NCBI GenBank assembly: GCA_029204225.1
Contig: CM055115.1
Location: 9,231,466-9,295,465 of the forward strand
Direction of reading: 5' to 3'
DNA: 64,000 nt
DNA from: Diphasiastrum complanatum
Lineage: Eukaryota; Streptophyta; Lycopodiopsida; Lycopodiales; Lycopodiaceae
In this document: in pieces, positions 33,191 through 44,393 of the stretch
How positions within the stretch are numbered: the stretch's first letter is position 1
Layout of the letters: every line of letters starts with the position of its first letter
Program-made: the position numbers and the translations under genes
Notes under the pieces: generated by a model
Databases searched by the model: none
What the model was told of the DNA's origin: nothing
Seen by the model: only the letters and a program-made list of their open reading frames with translations

Positions 33191-33599
33191 TTCTGAATAT
33201 GCACGTGAATTAGATATTGGCCATTGAGTTGAAGAGAATCCATAGGAATAAGAGTCTCCAATAGAAGCCACTTTAAGCTCTTGTGAAATGGATTCATGAG
33301 GCATTGAACAAGAATCCGAGTAATGATATGAGTTGGATTTCTATGCAATAATGAAATCTCTTCATTGCTAGTAGTATCCATGTTGAATACCTCATACTCC
33401 ATTAGATTGTTGTCAAAAATAAAATCATTCACTAAAGCTCCCAAATCAAACTGAAATGGTTCGCATATCGGGTTCTTAAAATAGCCACTCAATTTCAAGC
33501 CATGGAATATTGGTGCTGTATAGTCCTCATTTTGAAAGTCTGGTGAATGTCTTGATCGACTTTCTTTGAGCATAACACTATTCTCAATTTGAAGACCAA

Positions 33600-34185
33600 A
33601 AAAGCTCTTCATGTGATCAAGATGAATGTGACAAATTGAACTTCTCAAGGAAGTTGGTAAGTGCACTACATCTAGTAAGGCTTGGGAATCTCTAAAGAAG
33701 GTTTATGAGTCCAAGTTTACATCAAGGGTTCTAACCCTTAGGAGTCAAATCTTTTCAAGTTTTTAAAATAAGGATGAAAGTGCTTATGCTTTTGTTTTGA
33801 GGGTTAAAGCATTCAATGATGAGTTAGCATGTATTGATGAAAGACTTAAGGAGATAGCACTTGTTCAAGTAGTTTTCAATGGCTTGTTGGATGATCATGC
33901 TAATCTTGCTCAAAGTTTTGTTATTCAAAAGACATTGCCAAGTATTGTGGACATGCAAGAAATCTTGGTGAATAAGGAGTTTAGGCTTCTATCAAGAGGA
34001 GGATCCACTTCCACATCTCAACCTGGAAAGGAGGAGGCTATGTTCTCAAAGGGCAAGTTCAAGGGCAACAACAAAGTCAAGTGATCTAAAGGACAATCTC
34101 AAGGTGAGTCTTCTACTTTTGTTGGCAAGAAGAAAGATAAATCTAAGCTTAAATGCTTCTATTGTGGAGTCAAAACATGGCAAGG
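33600..34185 (+). pseudogene. Copia gag fragment (right mirror)
   Basis: The plus strand runs AWESLKKVYESKF, a stop near 33768, then an open stretch 33797-34084 (FNDELACIDERLKE, FNGLLDDHANLA), a Lys-rich tail and an unfinished zinc knuckle KLKCFYCG near 34150. It is the mirror of 21425-20850. The overlapping 211-codon antisense frame (33666-33031) mirrors the one at 21415. Confidence 0.8.
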
Positions 34186-34840
34186 TTGTCATCGATGGGA
34201 CCAAGTCCCGACATTTGTGACATTGTGTAGCACATATATGACATAGTGTACATATGACAAGGATGTGTGTACATTGTAAAAATTGAAAAGTACTGTATTG
34301 ATAGATTTCTGCCATCGTAGGACACTTAAGATTTCAATTCCAACAGTTTGTCCTTTCATGAATTGTATCCCAAGGGATCAATCACAAATTTGAGTTTATT
34401 GAACTTCTGCCTTAAACAATTGCAATTGATGATCATATGCCTATAGCTCGTAGTGATGAAATTAATTTTTTTTTTGTAATTAATAAATTATATTGTTCAT
34501 GCTCTTTTTGATTGAAAGACACTTAACGAATTAAGTTCTCTTTTTGGCTTGTAAAACTTTGTGCCCGTTCAGATATATTCTAAGCAAAATGCTGATGCAA
34601 TGGTAATACTACAAAGGAGCCATAGTAAAGGCCACGAGCAATTGAGACAGAGCAATCACAATTACAATTTTCTCTACCAAGTAAATTGTAGACCTCAATT
34701 ATCTTGCCTTTCAAGAATATAAACAACGATAAAAGATTTCTATTTTTGTCAGTTAATTTGATGCCATGTTACTCCTCAATATCCAGCTAGTAAAGAATCT
34801 TGCGATAGTCATTCTAGATGTGCAACTAGCGAAGAATCAC

Positions 34841-35776
34841 TCAACAAAATTTCGTTACTGCAGAAATGAGTTTTGTCCTACCCGCGACTATGTCATCAAA
34901 AAGATCACGTACGGTGCACTCCAAACTTTTCAAACCACAGTTCAGACTGTTTAAGCTATGCCGAAGCTCCGTAACATCTGACATTTGCAATTCGAACGAG
35001 CGCGGAACCTGTTCTCCAAATGACTGAAATTCAATGAAAAAATTATCCACATGAGCTTGCATGTTTCCATATTCTCTTAGAAGGATTTTCTCTTTCGTTT
35101 CCTCACTGAACCGCATGCCAATTCGTTCGATAAGCGTTTGATGTGAATTAGACGTAGATTTAGCTCATTAACAAATCGCAATCAGTTTAGCGGAGTAAGA
35201 ACTATCCATGTGAAGGAGTCCAAACAGAAGAATCATTGAAACGAAAGAAATTATGCTCTTCATGGGGTAAATTACTGCGCAAGGATCAAATTGCTTTGCA
35301 TATCTGCTACCAAAATACCAAAGCTCCTCCTCTGCCTCAAGTTTCATATCAACAAGTTGCTTGTTTGCTTGATGTATTCTGGACATCTCTCGTCGGCAAT
35401 GATTTAGAGCCTGAACTATGGTATCATAATCATCCCCACCTGCTTGAAGAGCTTCAACAGCTATATGGACTACCCGCCCATAAATTCGCAATCTGGAAAT
35501 ACCCGTCATCAAAGCTTTATAAACATTCATAAGTCGCACTGTCTCATCCATCAGAGTACTAAAGCATTTTAATGGAAAAACAACCTTCTCCGCTAGATCC
35601 AAAACGGCTGCAAGAGAAGATCTGAGGATATCCACAGCATACTGCATCCAGTCTATTGTGAAAAACTTATCTCCAATTGACTCTTCCAATTTTTGCAGAC
35701 ATGACAACAAATTGTCGTGAAATGACATATTGGCAGCACCATGACCGTGAGATCGCAGCGAATTCACAAAAACCAT
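34841..35776 (-). pseudogene. BYPASS1/ROH1-like gene, broken copy
   Basis: This is the mirror of 19273-20217. The frame is open for 202 codons (35776-35168). It then meets TAA and TGA where a 9-base deletion (cgacgggcg in the left copy) joins gatttgtt to aatgagc; the second stop also needs a G-to-A change of the left copy's TGG codon. The deletion does not shift the frame, and an internal ATG opens the remaining 91 codons. By eye there are 2 amino-acid differences from the left copy in the first 202 codons and 5 in the last 91. The truncated product would end just after the membrane stretch. The upstream TATA is perfect here. Confidence 0.85.
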
Positions 35777-36081
35777 GGCGTTGTTTCTTTAGGCAGAGTT
35801 AAGGAAGCAACCTTTGCCGTCTGTGTATTTTGCAGAAATCAAGGTAAGGCTACCTGCCTACCGCTGTACCTTCTGAAATAGCTTGAGAACGTTGTCAAGA
35901 AAAAAAAATTATGAAGTAAAATTCGCCTTGAGATTTTCGACGAACCCAGCTACGGATTATCACTGACTCAGAGGTTCGAAGGAATTTATTGAGTTCCGCC
36001 CTCTGTCTCTTACATTCAACACGTCTGCATTCAAGTAAGGCTGTTTTTGGCAAATCGTTCGCACTCTCACTCTCGCTCGCT

Positions 36082-36085
<4 letters not shown>

Positions 36086-36118
<33 letters not shown>
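36086..36118 (-). repeat. (CT)n microsatellite, right arm
   Basis: About 16 CT units, the mirror of the GA run at 18940-18964, which has about 12. It lies in the presumed 5' leader of the broken BYPASS1-like copy. Confidence 0.85.
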
Positions 36119-36121
<3 letters not shown>

Positions 36122-36151
36122 CAAGTGTGTGGTGTTCTCTCTATCGATCTC

Positions 36152-36159
36152 TATTTATA
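36152..36159 (-). promoter_or_regulatory. Intact TATA element of broken BYPASS1-like copy
   Basis: On minus the sequence is TATAAATA followed by GAGATCG. It is the mirror of TATCAATA at 18899-18906. It lies about 376 bases upstream of the ATG at 35776, so this promoter may still drive transcription of the truncated gene. Confidence 0.6.
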
Positions 36160-36359
36160 TGCTATTTGGACACCTTCAAAACCCTAGTCGTTACATAATA
36201 TGTAGTACCCTAGAACGTGACTAAATGCATATTGGACCCCTAAGAGGGCTAAAACTTGGGACCAAAAAACACTTTGGATACCAACCCAAAAAAGTGATCC
36301 AAGGGAGTTGCCTGAAATATGACTAGGTAATAGAATGCTATGGTTAACCTCGGTACTCG

Positions 36360-37020
36360 TTATTTATTTAGATATGTCGGACTATGCATCGCATTTTCAA
36401 GTTGCACCGCATGCCAAAGTGCTATTTGTCTTTCAAAGAAAAGCAAATATGTCCACAAGGTGAGGATGAGGGTCTTCAGCTAGAGCCTACACTACATCAT
36501 GGGTGACTAGGAGGAGGCTATGCTAGACATCACTAGTTGGCCTTTAGGTATCATGATTCAGCCCTATCTCCTTAGGCTTTACTATGAAGAATTTAGGATT
36601 TCACTTTTAGGTTGTTTACACGTTGCAGACAATTTGTGATTTGCTTTTATGAAATTTGGATAATGGAATTATAGAAGTTGGAACTACATGCCATTCATCG
36701 TTTATGTATGTACTACGATTTCAGACTTGTCACTGTATTCTAATTATGGTAACAAGCATTACTTCCCCTCGCATCAGACAAGCATTCATTGCATTGAATA
36801 ATGATCACTTAAATAAGAATAATGAGATTCTACTATATGAGCAAAACTTCATAAGTATAATCTTGAAAATAGCATAGAGAGAGTAAATCATTCACATCAA
36901 TAAAATGAGAATAGACTAACTCACTAACTTCACTTCATTCCATTTCAAAGAAATATGCGAGAACAAATGCTCCCTCGTAGATGTTCTAAATATGAAATAA
37001 CCGTCTTAACTTCCATAACC
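36360..37020 (-). mobile_element. Copia family A 3' flank and LTR, right arm
   Basis: It mirrors 14800-14113 (or unit 2). The LTR part (about 36890-37020) lacks the TATA, as unit 1 does. Diagnostic bases elsewhere match unit 1 at some sites and unit 2 at others. Confidence 0.72.
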
Positions 37021-38600
37021 ACTTCTTGGCATTGGCCCTTCGATAATCGCAAGCCTGAATCCATTGGTGAGTGAGCTAGTTTACAATTGATCAAATTGTA
37101 TCTGATAAGGGTATTGTGAAGATACCGTTGCTGAGTGATAAAGATCAGCCTTCTCGCTGTGTTGAATGCCCAAACAGAAGTGAGCTTTGCCCAAATCGGT
37201 CCTGTCAAGTTCGGAAGACAGCATCTTTTTAGCATCCTTCACCAGATTGGTACTATTGTTGAAAAGCAACGTATCATCGACATACGAGGTGATAATTATA
37301 AAAGATTATTGCATTAACTTGAAGTAGACATTAGAATCAGCCATAAAGTGCTTTGTGGAGTTTGTAGACATGATGCTTCATACCTTCGTGAACGTATCCT
37401 TCAAGCTGGAGCATGTAGATGTCTTTTTCGATGATTATGTTCAAATAAGCTGTCTATACATCGAGTTGATGTACTTCAAGGTCGGCTGCTGCAACATATG
37501 ATAGGAGGGCTCGTATCAATGAATGCTTGACTACTAGACTGAAAGTCTCATTTTAGTCAATGTTGGGGATCTGAGCGAATGCTCGTGCTACTAGTCGAGC
37601 CTTCCTTCGATCATAGCTCCATTGGCATTGTACTTGATGTTAAAGACCCATTTGCAATCAATAAGATTGTTGCCAAAGGGAGCTTCGACTAGTGACCATG
37701 TCTGGTTCTTGATCAGATAGGAATACTCTATGTTCATCGCTTCTCTCCAAACATTAAAGTCTGGTTGTCTAAGTGCCTCTTCGACGGTAGTCGGCTCATG
37801 TATTAAAAGACATGCCAAAACTCAGGAATGTACTCTGTGGGCTGTGTGCGCACTCGGTTTGATCTTCTTGGAGGAGGTGCCGTTGGCTGCCAATCCTTGG
37901 ATTTGTTGTTGCTGAGTAACAACAACTTCTTTGTCTGACTCATTGTCGGGTAGTCCATCGACTATAGGCACACTTGAGCCCGAGACTCGAATTGTCGTAT
38001 CGGAGGCAGAGGCATCAAAGGTTTGCATGGAACTTTGCATTTTCCTTTGAAATCGTCAAACTGATCCTCGATAAAGACTGTATCCCTACTGAATAAAATC
38101 GTATAGCTTGGTCAGATGAAGTGTATCCAATAAGGATGGTCTTGAGACCTTGGAAGTTGAATTTCTTCCTCGTCTCCTTTGGGATCTGCGCATAGGTGAT
38201 GCATCCGAACACTCGAAGGTTCTTCATTGAAGCCTTAGAACCTGTCCAAACCTCATGTGGTGTTTTGCCTACGAGGGCCTTAGTCGAACATTTGTTTTGA
38301 ACATCAGCTGTAGTGGGGAGAGCTTCAACCCAGAAGCTCTTCGACAAAGATTCATGTGCCAGCATACATTTGGCTGCCTCGACCAGGGTACGATTCTTCC
38401 TCTCGACTAAGCCATTAGATTGAGGCAAATAAGGAGTGATAAATTGTTGTTCAATGCCTTGGCTCTAGGAATACTCCTTGAACTTAGTAGAGATGTACTC
38501 TCCACCATTATTGGACCTCAGGGCTTTGATTTGTCTGCCAATTTCTTTCTTTGTATGCTCCTTGAAGATTCTGAAACAATTGAAAGCTTTTGACTTCTTC
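37021..38600 (-). pseudogene. Copia family A integrase-RT remnant, right arm
   Basis: On minus: the integrase core (open 38428-38015, QSNGLVERKNRT, KTPHEVWTG), a linker, RT start (DCKWVFN, near 37640), and YVDD followed by TLLF near 37283. It shares the nonsense codon near 38470 and the Asn in LRSNNGGEY with the left copies. RNase H is missing. It mirrors 14112-12521. Confidence 0.88.
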
Positions 38601-39629
38601 TTGATAAAGTACATGAAAGATTATAAAACGACCCCCAAATAGACTGCCAATCTAAGGAAATTGCTAACGGAAGTCGTTCTATACCACAATTATAGCTCAA
38701 GCTCCATTGGGTTATGGAGTCGACTTATGAGCAAGAGTCTAAGAATGGTTTAGAAGAGCACAACTCTATTCTTCATTTGCTTAGAGATTCAGCATTGCTC
38801 AACAAAAAGATGAATAGCCATTGTAATGGGCTCATAGGCTCAAGAGTCGGACAACAATAGGTGATGAGGAGTATATCACTTGCTAGGGCACTCACATTCA
38901 AAGTCTATACCGCTTGACATATGCTTAAATAGCATATGAGCAAATTCGTGTCCATGGCTCATAAATATAGCACTTGGATGAATAGCTTTTCTTGGATATT
39001 AGTGACCTAAACACCAAACCCATACATAAACATCTTCAAGGGAGTGCAAGACTTCAGGTTTGGCTTGACTAGACGAAACAGTCAAACATTCTCACACTAC
39101 AAATGAGTCTCATAGTAGAAGGTCGGTCCATCTCAATAACAGAAGTTAGGCTTTCAAGTCTCCAATGCTATAATCACAAATAACAATAGTTGGCATTTGA
39201 ACCTGGGTTCCCTCCACAATACACTTCTTATACCTCAGAGGCATTGATTCTTGGTTATAGGAATTAGGAGCCGTAGGGCACGGAGCAACCACGACAGCGA
39301 TGAAGTATAAGCAGGGCTAGGTAGGTTAGGAACCGGAGGCAGGATCGCAGCAGCAGGGAAACCACGCGGCCAGGCAGGTTAACGTGGCCAGAGGGAGAGC
39401 GAGCCAAACAAGCAAGGAAACCACGCAGCCAGGCAGCAAGAGGAGAAGAAGGTCTACTGGAGCAGGGTTGCGGTTAGGTGAGGGAGGTTGCAAGAGGGAA
39501 AGAAACGAATCTGATGGCATGTAGGCAGATCGGAGGAGGGAGCGGGAATAGGCTGAGGGATGAGCACAGTGATGGCCTCTCCTTCACAGATGGGAAATGG
39601 GCAGGGTGAGGAGTTACATCACGGCTATC
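38601..39629. other. Non-coding target flank, right arm
   Basis: It mirrors 12520-11507 and ends in CTATC (39625-39629), the left target copy of the non-autonomous element. No gene is supported. Confidence 0.6.
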
Positions 39630-40776
39630 TGTTGTAAAGCTACCTTTACAAGCTTTACTTCCGGCGCTGCTGGCGCCAGCATCATCCTTGGCGCCAGCAG
39701 CGCCCCTGCTGCTACTGGCGCCAAGTTCCTATGGCTGAAAATCTTTGATCGGTTCTAGCGAAGTCCAGAGAGCTCAGATCGATGTGCAATCACCTCACAC
39801 GATCTAGGCATGATTAAAGGAAGCCTGGGGATCAATAAAATCTAGAGAGAGAAAATGACTTTCTAAAGAGAGAAAAACGTGCTTTACCAACCTAGGTAGA
39901 GTGCTTGGTTTGAGGGGGGGGTGCGGGTTGCGACTCAGGGCGAGCTCCAACCAAGTCTCAGCCTCCCTTGCTGGAATGTTGTCCTGGCACTCGCCTTGGC
40001 ATGCTAGCCCCTTGGAGACTAGGGTCGGTCACACACTTGAAATGTAACCTTCTTAGATTTATCAATAAAGTAGGATTTTCCTCAAACTGACTCTGATTAC
40101 CTTCTGGGTTTCAGTGTTCGGTAAAAGCGCCAATTGTAAGGCCGCTTCAAAATTTTTAAGTTGGCACATAGCTGAGGGTCGTATCCCGGGACGCCAGCGG
40201 TATGCCGTCGGGACCATTCGGTCCATGGCGCTAGCGGTATGCTGTCGGGACCATTTGGTCCAGGAACTGGTTTTCTCCATATCTGTCGCGGCTTGTGGTT
40301 CTGAGTGTTCCTTGCATGAATTCGAATGGGTTAAGCTCTTGGGGAACGGGCTCTAACCTGTCGGCTAAGTTGGATGGCTTGCTTGGGTGAAAGTTACCTG
40401 TTTATGGCTGTCCAGTCTGGCGTGGCGCCAGGTTGGCTTTCAGCACTCGTGACGAAGCTTTCAATTGGTTAAGTCTGATGTAAGTCAGACCGCTTGCTTG
40501 GAATGGATGTTACTCGTTTGTAACAAAGCTTCGAGTTGGTTAAGTTTGATGTATGTCGGGTGGCTTGCTTGGAGGGAAGTCACCCACATCGGGACCCCCG
40601 ATCTGGCATGGCGCCAGGTTGGATCTCAATGTTGGTTTTCGGAACTTCAAGTTGGTTAAGTCTAATCGTTGTTGGCGAGTTGGCTGCTTGTATGTCAAGT
40701 GGGTTTGGATGGCAAGAGTTGAAGGCAAGGAAGCTAAGTCGTGGTTCCCGGCTCCCTTTGGGATGCCTGCGCTACA
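39630..40776 (+). repeat. 5' LTR of non-autonomous element
   Basis: 1147 bases. It is shorter in the GGCGCC cluster (39660-39722) than the 3' LTR, and it lacks the block of about 34 bases near 39910 that the 3' LTR has near 43720. Frames of 62-125 codons between 40465 and 40930 run across the LTR and PBS and are not conserved in the 3' LTR. Confidence 0.88.
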
Positions 40777-40778
40777 TG

Positions 40779-40790
40779 TGGTATCAGAGC
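40779..40790 (+). other. Primer-binding site, initiator tRNA-Met type
   Basis: TGGTATCAGAGC two bases after the 5' LTR end at 40776. Confidence 0.9.
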
Positions 40791-40879
40791 TGACTGGTCG
40801 GTCAGCTACGTGGATCTCAAGGAAATGGCCACTGTTTGGGGTTCATCAAGACAACTGTTGTGCAAGGTGCTGCCCACAG

Positions 40880-41530
40880 TGTAAGCACGGGTGCGTCCAC
40901 AGTCGGGGTGGTCGGCAGAACGGGGGTTGATGAGTCAAGGTGCTGCCCTTGAGGTGTAAGCACGGTCAATTTCCGTGGTTCGGGCCCGACGCCGTTTGCA
41001 CATAGGACAGATGAGGCAATGTGATGCCATTAGGTTGGTGTAAGCACGGTCTGTGCCTTGTGGGGTGCGAGGTGACATATTCGCGATAGCCACCCTTCGT
41101 TTAGCTATATGGGCTATCGACCAAATTTGGTGGGGGCGTTACTAAGGCAATGTGCTGCCTAACAGTGAAAGCACGGGTGCATCCACAATTTGGGTGGTAT
41201 GCTGCCGATCGTTTAGCTATAAGGGCTATCAACTAGATTTAGTGGGGGCGTTACTGAGGCAATGTGTTGCCTAACGGTGAAAGCACAGGTGCGTCCACGG
41301 GGGTGGTATATTCAAGGATAGCTGCCATTCGTTTAGCTAGAAGGGCTATCGACCAAATTTGGTGGGGGCGTTACTGAGGAAATGTGCTGCCTAACGGTGA
41401 AAACACGGGTGCGTCCACGATTTGGGGGTATGCTGCCGATCGTTTAGATATAAGGGCTATCAACCAAAAAGTGGTGGGGTGTGACTGAGGCAATGTGCTG
41501 CTTAATGGTGAAAGCACGGATAGTTGGAGG
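40880..41530. repeat. Alternating tandem array (right)
   Basis: Mirror of 10240-9591, with the same number and order of units; anchors read gtgaaagca or gtaagca on plus. The two unit types alternate as in the left arm. Confidence 0.85.
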
Positions 41531-43353
41531 GGTGTCCTATGTGGGCTGATTCTGTGATCGATTTGTATGGGCACGGCCAGGCAAAGGTCCGTTGGCAGGA
41601 CCATCTCAAAGGGGGACCTTGTCTTTGTTACTTGTTAGTAAACCTACCTGAGTGTCTTACTTGTATGTATTCGTGGTGAGTCTTAGTACTCGTGCTTTGC
41701 CTGGTTTGCATGATTGCTTGTGATACAAGGAACTGATGGCTCGAGAAGGAACCTTTCTTTTGAAGGCTGATACCATCAAACGAAGAGGACTACAAAATCT
41801 GTGGGGCGGATTTGCAGTTCAAGTACTCGCACGTGAACGGCAACGAAATGACTCAATGTTTGTAAAGGATGGATGGCTAACCTATTTCTTGGGTTAGTTT
41901 CATTTGCGACAACGCCTACCAGACGCAAGCAGGAAGTCAAAAGTTGGAAAGGGCAATTTCAGGGGAGATCTTCCATGGAGTAGTTGGTCTTCATTTTGGG
42001 ACGGCCACCTTCGGAGCTGAAACTCACTGAGCATGGGTGATATCCAGTATCAGTTGGGTTTTTCCTTAAAGGGGAAAGACTAGGATCCTCTTCAGAAATT
42101 GGCAACAAGTTAGATCGAGCCATAATCCTAGCAGATGGGAAGCAAAGTGTTGGAAAGGCTTTTTGTCCGAAGAACTCTACTCTAAGTCCGATCAGCTAAT
42201 TTTATAAGTGGAGGGGAACTGTCACACACACCTCTCTCCTGGGGCAAATTTTGAATGAAAGTTGATCAGAATGGGGGCAAATTCAAGGTGACCTAGCCAT
42301 ACTCACACGAGAAGAATGGCGAACTTTGGACCTAATAAGTTGACAAGTTTTTGTTGTGGAAGGAAAGCTTGTTATAGGCTTTCTTTGGACCAGCAATGAT
42401 GAGAAAAATATGAGTACAATGGCTTGTGTCACGTGTAAGGCAGCTGATCAATGAAGGAACTGTGAAAGTTGAGTCTTGCATGAGAGACTTGGTATTTCGA
42501 ACGAACGCTAAGGGATAGTTCGTATTGAGATCGGACTAGTGCAAACTCTGGGTGCATGTGTTTGATTCAAAGAGAACTACTTGAAGCCAAGCTCGATGTA
42601 CACTTCTTGTTTTGACTGTGAGGCAACTGACCAGTGATGGAATTGTGAAAGTCAAGTTTTGCGTGATGGACATGGTGCTTCAAACAAAACGCGAAGAGAT
42701 AGTTCGTATGCGGATCAAACTGGTGCGACCCTTTGGCTTTCCACGAGGTCAATGGTTACATTTGGGCTGATTCAAAGAGCTACTTCAACCTAAGTGAGAG
42801 GTGCATTGTGGAGTACTCAATCTTTGCCTACCTTAAAGAGCCAAGAAGGAAATGTATCAAGATCAGGCTGGGACAAGGAGAGAAATCAAGGTGCAGAAGC
42901 AACAAGGCATGGAGTGGACCATAAAGTGGGCAATCAAATGATAAATCCTTTGGCTCAAGGAGCCTTGCGGAACTGATCAAATCTGGATCTTAGGGAGCTC
43001 AACACAAAGTGCATCAAGGACAAATCAGGAGCTCAAAGGAGTTCCAAAGTCGAAAGTCAGAAGCGACAGGGGTGAACATTTCAAAGAAAGGCCTCTGTCA
43101 CCAGTTAATAAGGTTCTTGGATTTTACGAAAGCGATATAAAATCTCGCTTTTCTCAGACAAAGAGATATTTTAAGTTATGTAATTTTTCAGTACAAAGAT
43201 CTGAGCCTCCAACTTGTGGTGTGCCAGCTTCAATGTTAATAAAAAGGGGCCAGTAGATTGAGTACTGTGCCAAGTAGCTTAGATGTATAGTTACTTTTAA
43301 TTGGGAGACACCTTTACTTTAATCTGACATCGGATGAGGACATCAGATTTTAT

Positions 43354-43367
43354 AAAGGTGGGGTGGA
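43354..43367 (+). other. Polypurine tract of non-autonomous element
   Basis: AAAGGTGGGGTGGA directly before the 3' LTR start TGTTGTAAAGC at 43368. This end of the element is missing from the left arm. Confidence 0.85.
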
Positions 43368-44388
43368 TGTTGTAAAGCTACCTTTACAAACTTTACTTCC
43401 GGCGCCACTGGCGCCAGCATTGTCCCCGGCGCCAGCAGCGCCCCTACTGCTCCCAGCCCACGTTGGCGCCGCTCCCAGCGCCACTGTGACCAGAATCCAG
43501 CCGGCGCCAAGTTCCTATGGCTGAAAATCTTTGATCAGTTCTAGCGAAGTCCAGAGACCTCAGATCGATGTGCAATCACCTCACACGATCTAGGCATGAT
43601 TAAAGGAAGCCTGGGGATCAATAAAATATATAGAGAGAAAATTACTCTCTAGAGAGAGAAAAATGTGCTTTACCAGCTTGGGTAGAGTGCTTGGTATGAG
43701 GGGGGGTGCCAAATCCCACCAATACTATAGGGGAGTGCGGGTTGCGACTTAGGGCGAGCTCCAAGCAAGTCTCAGCCTCTCTTGCTAGAATGTTGTCCTG
43801 GCACTCGCCTTGGCATGCGAGCTCCCCAAAGACTAGGGTTGGTCACACACTTGAAATGTAACCTTCTCAGATTTATCAATAAAGTGGGATTTTTCTCAAA
43901 CTGACTTTGATTACCTTCTGGGTTTCAATATTCGGTAAAAGCGCCAGTTGTAAGGCCGCTTCAAAATTTTTAAATTGGCACATAGCTGAGGGTCGTATCC
44001 CGGGACGTCGGCGGTATGCCGTTGGGACCATTTGGTCCGTGGTGCCAGCGGTATGCTGTCGGGACAAAGCTTTCAGTTGGTTAAGTCTGATGTAAGTCAG
44101 ACCGCTTGCCTGGATTGGATGTTACTCGTTTGTAACGAAGCTTCGAGTTGGTTAAGTTTGATGTATGTCGGGTGGCTTGCTTGGAGGGAAGTCACCCACA
44201 TCGGGACCCTCGATCTGGCATGGCACCAGGCTGGATCTCAATGTTGGTTTTCGGAACTTCAAGTTGGTTAAGTCTGATCGTTGTTGGCGCGTTGGCTACT
44301 TGTATGTAAAGTGGGTTTGGATGGCAAGAGTTGAAGGCTGAGAAGCTAAGTCGTGGTTCCCGGCTTCCTTTGGGATGCCTGCGCTACA
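43368..44388 (+). repeat. 3' LTR of non-autonomous element
   Basis: 1021 bases, starting TGTTGTAAAGC and ending GCGCTACA, with CTATC after it. It carries the longer GGCGCC cluster (43399-43508). It is about 125 bases shorter than the 5' LTR overall because of a deletion of about 220 bases near 44065. Confidence 0.88.
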
Positions 44389-44393
44389 CTATC

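Larger units (their letters stand above)
39630..44388 (+). mobile_element. Complete non-autonomous LTR retrotransposon
   Basis: This 4759-base element has all structural parts. Target copy CTATC at 39625-39629; 5' LTR 39630-40776; PBS TGGTATCAGAGC 40779-40790; leader tandem array about 40880-41530; polypurine tract AAAGGTGGGGTGGA 43354-43367; 3' LTR 43368-44388; second CTATC 44389-44393. LTRs start TGTTGTAAAGC and end GCGCTACA. The 2.6 kb interior has no recognisable gag or pol and no ORF above about 80 codons. It must use proteins of another element. The LTRs differ by several indels, so it is not very recent. It lies partly inside the palindrome (up to 42993). Confidence 0.9.

Noticed and set aside
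40465-40930. ORFs of 62-125 codons across the 5' LTR and PBS
   Set aside because: They cross LTR and PBS borders and are not kept open in the 3' LTR or in unit 2.
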